Source of the DNA: Armatimonadota bacterium | GTDB lineage: Bacteria; Armatimonadota; Fimbriimonadia; Fimbriimonadales; Fimbriimonadaceae | DNA: 6,344 nt | Assembly (NCBI GenBank): GCA_023423495.1 | Contig: JAFAFM010000221.1 | Span: 1 to 6,344 of the forward strand | Direction of reading: 5' to 3' | Shown: positions 1 to 6,101 of the stretch, piece by piece | How the letters are laid out: each line of letters begins with the position of its first letter | Numbering within the stretch: position 1 is the stretch's first letter | Notes under the pieces: generated by a model | The model's input: only the letters and a program-made list of their open reading frames with translations | Database searches by the model: none | Told to the model about the DNA's origin: nothing | Position numbers and translations under genes: made by a program

Positions 1-1
1 C

Positions 2-1243
2 GTTCTCTTCTTGGACCTCGACAACATCAAAATCATCAATGATAGCCTCGGCCACGATGCCGGGGACCAACTACTGATTCAGATCGCTCTGCGCTTGGAA
101 GAGTGCGTGCGGGAAGGCGATACGATTGCCCGTCTTGGCGGAGATGAGTTTACGATCTTGCTTCAAGACATCGAATCCATCGACCAGGCGACGGAAGTTG
201 CGGGCCGAATTGTCCAGGCCCTCGCCCAGCCCATACAACTCGATCACGGTGACACGGTGGCGATGGCGAGTATCGGCATTGCTTACTCCGATGGGGGAAC
301 CGACTCCGCCGAAAGCATCCTTCGAGACGCGGATACGGCCATGTATGCCGCGAAGGCGCGTGGAAAGTCGGGCTTTGCCCTATTCGATCCGGCTATGAAT
401 GAGCAAGTGGTCGAGCGGCTGGAGTTGGAAGTTGGCATGCGCCAGGCGCTGGAAAAGGATGAATTCTTCCTTGAGTACCAGCCTATCGTGAACCTGGAGT
501 CGGGCGACATCTCCGGCATCGAGGCGCTCCTGAGGTGGGATCACCCGACACGAGGACGCATCTCTCCCGAGAAGTTCATTGCGGTCGCGGAAGACAGTGG
601 CATGATCGTGCCGATCGGCGTCTATGTTCTTCGCCGGGCATGCAAAGAATTTCAAGAACTGGAAGCGGCCGGTTTGCTCGACGATCGCATCACCCTGAGC
701 GTTAACGTGTCTGGCCGCCAGCTGAACAGGCCGGAAATTGTCCAGCAGATCGAAAGCACAATTGAGGAGCTCAACTTCGATCCGAAGCGCTTGATCATCG
801 AAGTTACCGAGAGCGTCTTGATGAGTGATGAAATGGAATCCATTTCCAAGCTCAGGAAGCTTAAGAGCCTGGGCGTTCGCTTTGCCATCGACGACTTTGG
901 AACGGGTTACTCCTCACTTTCCACTTTAAATACTTATCCGGTGGATGTCGTAAAGATCGACCGTGCGTTCATTCAGAGGATGGGCCAGGAAGAAGAAGTG
1001 GATGCAATTGTGGGTGCAATCGTTCTTCTGTCGCGCGTTATGCATCTACAGGTAACAGCGGAAGGCATCGAGACGCGCAGCCAAGTTCAATATCTCCAGG
1101 CCTTTGGCTGCGATACTGCGCAGGGCTACTACTTCTCCCGGCCGTTGACTTGGTCGGCGTTGAAGTCGTTGATGGAGAACGGTTTAAACCTCAGCCTTAC
1201 GCTTGAGACGCCGAGAGACGAAGACAACGCGATCGCTGCTTGA
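2..1243 (+). CDS. GGDEF-EAL cyclic-di-GMP turnover protein, 5' end missing
   Basis: This is the C-terminal part of a bifunctional diguanylate cyclase/phosphodiesterase. The frame is already open at base 2 (codons Val-Leu-Phe before the TTG at 11), and the sequence starts inside the GGDEF domain at its metal-binding DLDNIK segment, so the true start and any N-terminal sensor domain lie left of the window. Numbering from the codon at 11, the GGDEF motif is at 43-47 and an inhibitory I-site RxxD (REGD) at 34-37 has the standard 5-residue spacing. The EAL domain spans about 140-395. Its motif is E171-A-L, and the other catalytic or metal residues are present: N232, E264, D294-D295 (in DDFGTGYSSL), K315 and E351. 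Both halves therefore look catalytically intact; which activity dominates cannot be told. It is probably cytoplasmic or membrane-tethered through the missing part. The TGA stop is followed by a 45-base gap to the channel gene. Confidence 0.95.
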   Translation, partial: VLFLDLDNIKIINDSLGHDAGDQLLIQIALRLEECVREGDTIARLGGDEFTILLQDIESIDQATEVAGRIVQALAQPIQLDHGDTVAMASIGIAYSDGGTDSAESILRDADTAMYAAKARGKSGFALFDPAMNEQVVERLELEVGMRQALEKDEFFLEYQPIVNLESGDISGIEALLRWDHPTRGRISPEKFIAVAEDSGMIVPIGVYVLRRACKEFQELEAAGLLDDRITLSVNVSGRQLNRPEIVQQIESTIEELNFDPKRLIIEVTESVLMSDEMESISKLRKLKSLGVRFAIDDFGTGYSSLSTLNTYPVDVVKIDRAFIQRMGQEEEVDAIVGAIVLLSRVMHLQVTAEGIETRSQVQYLQAFGCDTAQGYYFSRPLTWSALKSLMENGLNLSLTLETPRDEDNAIAA

Positions 1244-1288
1244 TGGCTTTAGCGCGCCCATTGCAACCCTTCTTCCGTCCCTTCGTAC

Positions 1289-1954
1289 ATGAAGCCGCGC
1301 GCACTTCTTGCCGAGTTCATCGGGACATTTGCCCTTTTGTGGGTCATTTTCCTTGTGGTCTACAACTTTACTGCCTCCCCGATTTCGCTGTTCGCCATAG
1401 CCTTTGCGGTCGGGTTGACCGTCGTGTGCCTCGGGACGGCATTTGGTGCGATCAGCGGCGGTCATTTCAATCCTTGCGTCACATTCGGGCTGCTCATCGC
1501 GAAGAAGATCGACATCAGGACGGCCGTCGCCTACTGGGTTGTGCAAATACTCGGAGGCATCGCCGGGGTTTACGTGGCCTCCTTTCTGCTGGGAGGCAAT
1601 GCGTCGGCCGCCCGCTTGGCCACCAGCGTGTCCAGAGGCGATGGCCTGGACTTGCTTCACGCCGTTTTGGCCGAGACAATCGCGGCCTTCCTATTTGTTC
1701 TCACCATCTTGATGACCGCAGTGGACAAACGAGCCCCTTCGAATGGTGCGCTCTATCTCGGGTTCGTGCTGACCATCTGCATCATGGCGATTGGCCCTAT
1801 TTCCGGTGGTGCCATCAACCCCGCCGTGGGAGTTGCACTCTCCCTTGGCAGCAGCAGGTGGGAGAACGCGGTCAGTTGGATAGCCGGGCCGATGCTGGGC
1901 GCGTTGCTCGCCGGTATGGTGTACGTGGGGATGTTTGAGCGAGAAGACGACTAG
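1289..1954 (+). CDS. MIP/aquaporin-family channel with atypical pore motifs
   Basis: This 221-residue inner-membrane protein has about six hydrophobic helices and the internal two-fold repeat of the major intrinsic protein family. The N-terminal AEFIGTF motif (8-14) and its half-repeat counterpart AETIAAF (128-134) are both clear. The two pore loops are SGGHFNPC (56-63) and SGGAINPA (172-179), so the first loop has NPC instead of NPA. An ungapped alignment to human AQP1 from memory gives selectivity-filter positions Val41, Ile165, Gly174 and Val180. Val180 replaces the arginine that follows the second NPA in most water and glycerol channels. The substrate is therefore unclear; it could be a small neutral solute. 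The ATG at 1289 gives the usual short N-terminus, but I see no good Shine-Dalgarno site before it. No link to the downstream metal cluster is evident beyond shared strand. Confidence 0.93.
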   Translation: MKPRALLAEFIGTFALLWVIFLVVYNFTASPISLFAIAFAVGLTVVCLGTAFGAISGGHFNPCVTFGLLIAKKIDIRTAVAYWVVQILGGIAGVYVASFLLGGNASAARLATSVSRGDGLDLLHAVLAETIAAFLFVLTILMTAVDKRAPSNGALYLGFVLTICIMAIGPISGGAINPAVGVALSLGSSRWENAVSWIAGPMLGALLAGMVYVGMFEREDD

Positions 1955-1964
1955 GTAGTTCGGG

Positions 1965-1992
1965 AACGCTCGCAAAGCAGCAGCGTTATAAT
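1965..1992 (+). promoter_or_regulatory. Putative promoter (-10 box) with overlapping inverted repeat
   Basis: TATAAT at 1987-1992 is an exact sigma-70-type -10 hexamer in the gap after the channel gene. No convincing -35 box sits 16-19 bases upstream. A dyad AACGCT (1965-1970) / AGCGTT (1982-1987) with an 11-base spacer ends on the first base of the -10 box. This is where an activator or repressor could bind. Predicted transcription start is near 1998-2000, just before the Cys-rich gene. Both the promoter and the operator are inferred from sequence alone. Confidence 0.45.
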
Positions 1993-2031
1993 TGATTGAG
2001 CATGTTTCGCCGCGTAACCGGATCGAAGTAC

Positions 2032-2436
2032 ATGAAAGTCGGACTCGCCATTCTGCTGATGGCGTTTTCCGTCGTTGCTTCGGCCGGCTCCATGAAGTGC
2101 CTGTTTGGTCTTTCTATGGAGGAATCCAAGCCCGTGGCTGCGGCGCCAATGAAACCAGGCAATTGCTGCCCTGAACCGGAACCCGTCAAGCCTGCTCCCA
2201 CGAGCGACAGTGACAAGTGCTGCTGTATCGACACCCTGAAGAAGAGCGTCGTCGATCAGACCAATCCCGCTCTTAGCGACTTCCGAATCGATTTTGAAAT
2301 CATCGCTCCAGAGTCGCCTGAATTCACGGTCATTACGAAGATCAATGTGCCCTGGCAGCCGTTTTGGCCGGATGTCCACGGTCCGCCCGGACCGCTAATC
2401 CTGACTTCAGAATCGCGCGCTCCTCCTGTTGGCTAA
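2032..2436 (+). CDS. Small secreted Cys-rich protein, unknown function
   Basis: I do not recognise a named family. From ATG 2032 the product has 134 residues. It has a clear signal peptide: Lys2, then a hydrophobic core at 3-16, then a Ser-Ala-Ser-Ala-type site near ASA-G (cleavage about 18/19). The mature part has single C23, paired C45-C46 and triple C63-C64-C65, set in a Pro/Glu/Lys-rich flexible segment (about 30-62). A more ordered stretch follows (about 75-110), then a tail rich in Pro and Trp (PWQPFWPDVHGPPGP). Six clustered Cys suggest soft-metal binding or disulfides in the periplasm. ATG 2002 is an alternative in-frame start that only lengthens the positively charged n-region; TTG 1996 is less likely. 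I prefer 2032 because it leaves room for a short leader after the -10 box and has a weak GGA nine bases upstream. It is the first gene of the putative metal cluster. Confidence 0.75.
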   Translation: MKVGLAILLMAFSVVASAGSMKCLFGLSMEESKPVAAAPMKPGNCCPEPEPVKPAPTSDSDKCCCIDTLKKSVVDQTNPALSDFRIDFEIIAPESPEFTVITKINVPWQPFWPDVHGPPGPLILTSESRAPPVG

Positions 2437-2486
2437 ATCTCCTTTCTTCCCCTGCACCGCTTAGGGTGCCTTGAGATTTAACAATT

Positions 2487-2490
2487 AGGA
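2487..2490 (+). promoter_or_regulatory. Ribosome binding site of the triple-YHS gene
   Basis: AGGA lies 8 bases before ATG 2499, separated by an A-rich stretch (seven A's running into the start codon). This supports the chosen start and is typical of efficient initiation. Confidence 0.7.
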
Positions 2491-2498
2491 ACAAAAAA

Positions 2499-3065
2499 AT
2501 GCTTATCACCACCATCGCCGCCCTTTTGGTCGGCCAGACTTCGCCACTTTTGTGCCCAGTTATGGGCTCGGCCGTCCACGGAAAGGGCTCAGGCTCCTAC
2601 GACTACAACGGCGCTCGCTACACGATGTGCTGTGCGGGGTGCAACGGCGCCTTCGAGAAGGATCCGGCAAAATTTGTCAAACAGTCCACTGAAGCCAAGA
2701 AGGTCGTCGGGATCAATCTCTTCGACCCTACTACGGGACTGAAGATCGACACCAAGCAGGCGAAGGCAAGCGCTGACTTTGGCCACCTTCGATACTATTT
2801 CGCTACCGAAGAGGGAAAGAAGAAGTTCGAAGATAACCCCAAGCAGTTCACAGTTCAGCCCAAGAAGGAAGCTCTGTGGTGTGCGGTAATGAATCACAGC
2901 CTCAAATCCTATGCGGAAGCAGGCGCGTATGTGGACCAGGGAGACACCCGGTACTACGTTTGTTGCCCGGGATGCTTAAGCAAGCTTAATGCCGATCCAT
3001 CCAATTTAACTGCGAAGATCCGAGACAAGGTCTCGGTGCCAAAGGCAAGCGCCGTAAAGAGCTGA
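2499..3065 (+). CDS. Secreted protein with three YHS-like metal-binding modules
   Basis: This 188-residue protein has a short hydrophobic leader (1-13, ending GQ) that lacks a positive charge but probably directs export. Three YHS-type modules follow. Module 1 (about 18-60) has CPVMG at 19-23 and the CCAGC group at 44-48, then F-x-x-DP. Module 3 (about 126-170) has CAVM at 128-131 and CCPGC at 155-159, then DP. Module 2 (about 73-118) keeps the outline (FDPTTG, then RYYFATEEGKKKFEDNP) but has no cysteine. YHS and related TRASH domains are known from copper and other heavy-metal proteins, where the Cys and nearby residues bind metal, so this is probably a periplasmic metal binder or chaperone; the metal is inferred. 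It follows the Cys-rich gene by 62 bases and is followed directly by a strong terminator. Confidence 0.88.
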   Translation: MLITTIAALLVGQTSPLLCPVMGSAVHGKGSGSYDYNGARYTMCCAGCNGAFEKDPAKFVKQSTEAKKVVGINLFDPTTGLKIDTKQAKASADFGHLRYYFATEEGKKKFEDNPKQFTVQPKKEALWCAVMNHSLKSYAEAGAYVDQGDTRYYVCCPGCLSKLNADPSNLTAKIRDKVSVPKASAVKS

Positions 3066-3072
3066 TTAGCGT

Positions 3073-3106
3073 GGCCGCGGCGGACGTCGCGGCCCCTTTC
3101 TTTTTT
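3073..3106 (+). terminator. Intrinsic terminator after the triple-YHS gene
   Basis: A perfect 7-bp stem, GGCCGCG (3073-3079) with CGCGGCC (3088-3094), can be extended by a G-U and a C-G pair to a 4-base loop. It is followed by CC and a T-rich run, TTTCTTTTTT, at 3097-3106. This has all the marks of a rho-independent terminator. The ribosome binding site of the next gene begins two bases after the T-run, so no separate promoter fits between them. Confidence 0.85.
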
Positions 3107-3107
3107 C

Positions 3108-3113
3108 AGGAGA
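3108..3113 (+). promoter_or_regulatory. Ribosome binding site that fixes the start at ATG 3123
   Basis: AGGAGA lies 9 bases before ATG 3123 and 6 bases before an in-frame TTG at 3120. The ATG is preferred because it is the stronger codon and the spacing is normal. The choice changes the product by one residue. Confidence 0.75.
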
Positions 3114-3122
3114 CATTCATTG

Positions 3123-4268
3123 ATGTTTAAACCATTTGTAGGTTTGGCCCTGCTCTCAGCGGTAGTCCTGAGCGCGGCGGCTCAAGCCCAAAACCCCACA
3201 GCGAAGTCAGGAAAGTATGTCGTCGAGCTAAGAATCCCCGACGAGGGAGTCTATGCCGGTGAAGAAATTGATATCGAATTCCGAGTCATGGACTCGACCA
3301 AAAACGATGAGATACTCGGGATGGCGGGTGTGCCAAACGTGGACGCACAGGCTATTCTCACGATGCCCAGTATGGAAGGGATGCCAGAAGCTCGTCCAAA
3401 GATCCATACGGAGGGGGTCCCTGGAGACTATGGGATCGAAGCGTTCTTCCCGCACGGCGGTGAATACAAGATCGCGTTAAAGCTCACGCCGAAGAACGAG
3501 CCTGCTTTCAACGTCTCTTTTTTGATCGACGTTAAAGACGAAAAGCCCACTAAAGCCAAGCCGAAGCCATTTGCCTTGAAGGTGCTATCCGGCGCGGCGA
3601 AAGCGGGCGAGCCATTCGATCTCAAGCTGCAAATCCAAGACCTGAAGAACAAGTCGGTAGTGACTGCGTTCGACATGGCCCACGAGAAGTACTTCCATCT
3701 TCTCATCGCGAGCAAGGATTTCATGTGGTTCCTGCATGAGCATCCGGTAATGGCAGCGGACGGCACATGGTCTGTACCGATCACCTTTCCGGCGGCCGGT
3801 GAATACTTTGTATATGCCGACGTAGCTCCGGTCGGCAAGGGCTCCCAAATTCTCATGGGAACGACTAAGGTCACCGGCAATGCAGCAAGTTGGAAGCCGG
3901 ATTGGTCCCTCACGAAATCGGGATCGGATCAAGGAGTAACCGGATCGATTTCAAGTTTGGACGGACAGTGGCCCGTTGGAAAGATGATGACGATCGTTCT
4001 TAAGTTAAAAGATGCGTCTGGGAATGCGGTAGGTGACACACAGCCATGGCTGGGAGCTGCCGGCCACATGATGATTTTCAGCAAGGACGGGCAAACGGTG
4101 GTTCACAGTCACCCGGCCGATGGAGCCGAGAACGCCGCCCTCGTCAAGAAAGGCGAGATGCGCTTCACGGGAAGGTTCCCCAAGCCAGGCGCCTATAGAG
4201 TTTTTGCCCAATTTCAACGCGGCGGCGTGATTCACACGATTCCGTTCACGATCGAGGTGAAAGCGTGA
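3123..4268 (+). CDS. Secreted three-domain beta-sandwich protein with Met/His metal motifs
   Basis: The product has 381 residues, with a signal peptide cleaved near AQA-Q (22/23). Three Ig-like or CopC/FixH-like sandwich domains follow. Domain 1 (about 30-140) carries a Met-rich MPSMEGMP (81-88), as in YtkA/FixH-type domains, plus H95 and H111. A Lys/Pro-rich linker leads to domain 2 (about 150-255), with AHEKYFHLLIASKD (H187, H192) and HEHP (205-208). Domain 3 (about 260-381) has GAAGHMMIFSKDG (H315) and HSHP (328-331). The pattern 'HEK-x-x-H-L-x-x-x-S-x-D ... HxHP' recurs in exported proteins near copper and heavy-metal genes. There are no cysteines, so Met and His are the likely ligands, favouring copper in the periplasm; this is inference. 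Its stop codon overlaps the next start by 4 bases, indicating translational coupling with the barrel protein. Confidence 0.85.
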   Translation: MFKPFVGLALLSAVVLSAAAQAQNPTAKSGKYVVELRIPDEGVYAGEEIDIEFRVMDSTKNDEILGMAGVPNVDAQAILTMPSMEGMPEARPKIHTEGVPGDYGIEAFFPHGGEYKIALKLTPKNEPAFNVSFLIDVKDEKPTKAKPKPFALKVLSGAAKAGEPFDLKLQIQDLKNKSVVTAFDMAHEKYFHLLIASKDFMWFLHEHPVMAADGTWSVPITFPAAGEYFVYADVAPVGKGSQILMGTTKVTGNAASWKPDWSLTKSGSDQGVTGSISSLDGQWPVGKMMTIVLKLKDASGNAVGDTQPWLGAAGHMMIFSKDGQTVVHSHPADGAENAALVKKGEMRFTGRFPKPGAYRVFAQFQRGGVIHTIPFTIEVKA

Positions 4269-6082
4269 GGGTCTGGATCCTATTCATCTTGGTGGCGTTG
4301 GTTTCGTCAAGCTTCGGCCACCCCATTCCAAGATTCAAGTTTCCTAGCAAGGCGTTCGCCAAGCTCAAAGAGGCGCAGAAAGAGCTTCAAGCATACAAGG
4401 CGGGTCTGGTCAAGGATGGGAAATATGACTGCTGTCTAAAGAAGCCAGAAGACGGCTGCAATATGTGTGCGGCCCAGACGGGATCCTGTGCGTGTGCTGC
4501 CAACCTCGCCGCAGGCAAAGGAACGTGCGGTGAGTGCTTCGCGGGTTGGTCTAATGGCCGAGGCGCATTCGATCTGAAGGATCTTGGCATCTCAAGTCCG
4601 GCTGAAATCAAGGTTTTGCCCGCGAGTCAGCAGGGCAAGGCGGGCGTCACGCAGGACAAAGAAAACTCCAACCTAAAGAAATACAAATCGCTGATGATCG
4701 AATCCAAAAAGATCATGGTTGGCGAGAAGCGGTTCAACTGCTGTGTGGGCCAGGGAGGCTGCGACGAGTGTGCCCAGGAGCAGTACTGCGGGTGCTCCAT
4801 CAACCTCGTCGAGGATATGGCCAAGAAGCCTGGACAAAAGAAGGAGGGCATTTGTGGCCAGTGCATCGATGGTCAGCATGCCGGGCATAGCCGAATTCCG
4901 AATGTCGACCCTCAGCAACATGTGCATCCCATGGCCGATGATATGGGCCAGATGAAAGGCGCGTTTACGAGCGCGATGAGTCAGGAGGGAAGCGGCACTA
5001 GCTGGCTGCCGGCGGCGTCGCCGATGCACATGAAGTCCTTGGGAACCTTCAATGGCTGGGACCTGACTTTTATGGGTCTTGGAAGTGTTGCGTGGGTAGA
5101 TGCTGGTGGAAAGCGCGGCGAATCCCAGCTGTTCACTAACTCCATGCTGATGCTGATGGCGCAGCGCGATCAGTGGCAGCTTCGATTCATGGGCTCGCTC
5201 GATCCCTTGAGTAACGGAAAAGAGGGATATCCGAACCTGTTCCAAACGGGAGAAACGGCATTTGGCAAACCACTGAAGGACCGCCAGCATCCTCACGACG
5301 CCATCATGGAGCTCTCGGCTACCTACTCTTTCGATGTTTCAGAGCAAGCGAAAGGATTCGTTTACATTGCTCCGATGGGAGAACCGGCGCTCGGCACTGC
5401 CGCTTTCCAGCACCGACCCAGCGCATGGGAGAATCCCGAAGCTCCGATCAATCACCATTGGAATGATGGAACGCACATCAGCTCGGGCGTAGTAACAACC
5501 GGAGTCAATATCTCCGACCGCTGGAAGGTCGAGGCGTCCGCATTTACGGGCCGCGAACCCGACGAGAATCGCTGGGACATCGATCCGATCAAGTTGGACT
5601 CTTTGTCCGGGAGGATCACCTACAATCCCAATCCCAACTGGTCGCTAAGCGCCTCCTATGGATTTCTGAAAGATCCAGAGTCGTTGGAACCCGGAGAAGA
5701 CCAGCATCGAGTCGTGGCCAGCGCGTTCCACCAACTCGGAGATTGGTCACTGGGTGCAATCTGGAGCAGAAACTACACGCATCACGGACAGACCGACGCC
5801 CTCGGGTTGGAAGGCAGCTATTCCCAGGAGTGGGGATCGCTGTTTGCTCGATGGGAGATGGTCGACAAAGATGAGCTGGTAGATGTGCCCGAAGGAACTT
5901 ACAAGATCCACAAGTTCGGCCTGGGCGGAGTCAAAAACCTTTGGACAAAGGACGGGTTCGAATACGGCCTTGGGGCCTACGTGGATTTTTACGCGTTCCC
6001 GTCTGAGCTCGAATCTTTCTATGGGAAAAGACCGGTCTCGCTCGGAATCTTTTTCCGAATCCGTCCGACAAGAATGCCTTGA
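4265..6082 (+). CDS. Two 8-Cys modules fused to a probable outer-membrane beta-barrel
   Basis: The product has 605 residues and starts at a GTG inside the GTGA overlap with the previous stop. A signal peptide (about 1-18, ending SSFG) is followed by a Lys-rich helix (about 24-53) and Cys module A: C56, C57, C65, C68, C75, C77, C88, C91. A second Lys-rich helix (about 135-157) precedes module B: C159, C160, C166, C169, C175, C177, C197, C200. The shared pattern is CC, CxxC, CxC, CxxC, and the helix-plus-module unit looks like a tandem duplication about 103 residues apart. A His/Met-rich linker follows (HAGH 205-208, HVHPM 219-223). Residues about 245-605 contain no Cys and alternate polar and aromatic residues as in barrel strands. 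They contain DRQHPHD (H342, H344), H383 and HHWNDGTH (397-404), motifs I associate with an uncharacterised outer-membrane family found near heavy-metal genes. Likely role: metal capture or export at the outer membrane. The metal is not proven. Confidence 0.85.
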   Translation: MRVWILFILVALVSSSFGHPIPRFKFPSKAFAKLKEAQKELQAYKAGLVKDGKYDCCLKKPEDGCNMCAAQTGSCACAANLAAGKGTCGECFAGWSNGRGAFDLKDLGISSPAEIKVLPASQQGKAGVTQDKENSNLKKYKSLMIESKKIMVGEKRFNCCVGQGGCDECAQEQYCGCSINLVEDMAKKPGQKKEGICGQCIDGQHAGHSRIPNVDPQQHVHPMADDMGQMKGAFTSAMSQEGSGTSWLPAASPMHMKSLGTFNGWDLTFMGLGSVAWVDAGGKRGESQLFTNSMLMLMAQRDQWQLRFMGSLDPLSNGKEGYPNLFQTGETAFGKPLKDRQHPHDAIMELSATYSFDVSEQAKGFVYIAPMGEPALGTAAFQHRPSAWENPEAPINHHWNDGTHISSGVVTTGVNISDRWKVEASAFTGREPDENRWDIDPIKLDSLSGRITYNPNPNWSLSASYGFLKDPESLEPGEDQHRVVASAFHQLGDWSLGAIWSRNYTHHGQTDALGLEGSYSQEWGSLFARWEMVDKDELVDVPEGTYKIHKFGLGGVKNLWTKDGFEYGLGAYVDFYAFPSELESFYGKRPVSLGIFFRIRPTRMP

Positions 6083-6088
6083 CCTTCT

Positions 6089-6095
6089 AAGGAGA
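6089..6095 (+). promoter_or_regulatory. Strong ribosome binding site for the TGA-interrupted gene
   Basis: AAGGAGA, nearly the perfect anti-16S match, ends 6 bases before GTG 6102. It lies 6 bases after the barrel gene's stop. Such a well-placed site argues that the short frame beginning at 6102 is really translated and is not a relic. Confidence 0.85.
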
Positions 6096-6101
6096 TTATA
6101 A

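Noticed and set aside
1184..1660. 158-codon open frame on the - strand
   Set aside because: It covers the channel gene and the end of the GGDEF-EAL gene antisense, with low-complexity charged sequence and no recognisable domain.
1240..1938. 232-codon + strand frame overlapping the channel gene
   Set aside because: It is Arg-rich, shows no domain, and overlaps almost entirely a clear MIP-family gene in another frame.
1996..2031. TTG 1996 as the start of the Cys-rich protein
   Set aside because: There is no Shine-Dalgarno site, it is a weak start codon, and it lies at or before the predicted transcription start. ATG 2002 or 2032 are better.
2454..2469. Small hairpin GCACC / GGTGC between the Cys-rich and YHS genes
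   Set aside because: The stem has only 5 bp with a 6-base loop and no T-run, too weak to call a terminator or regulatory structure.
4673..5296. 207-codon open frame on the - strand
   Set aside because: It lies opposite the well-supported barrel gene, has no RBS, and its composition (many Leu, His and Arg) is that of an antisense shadow.
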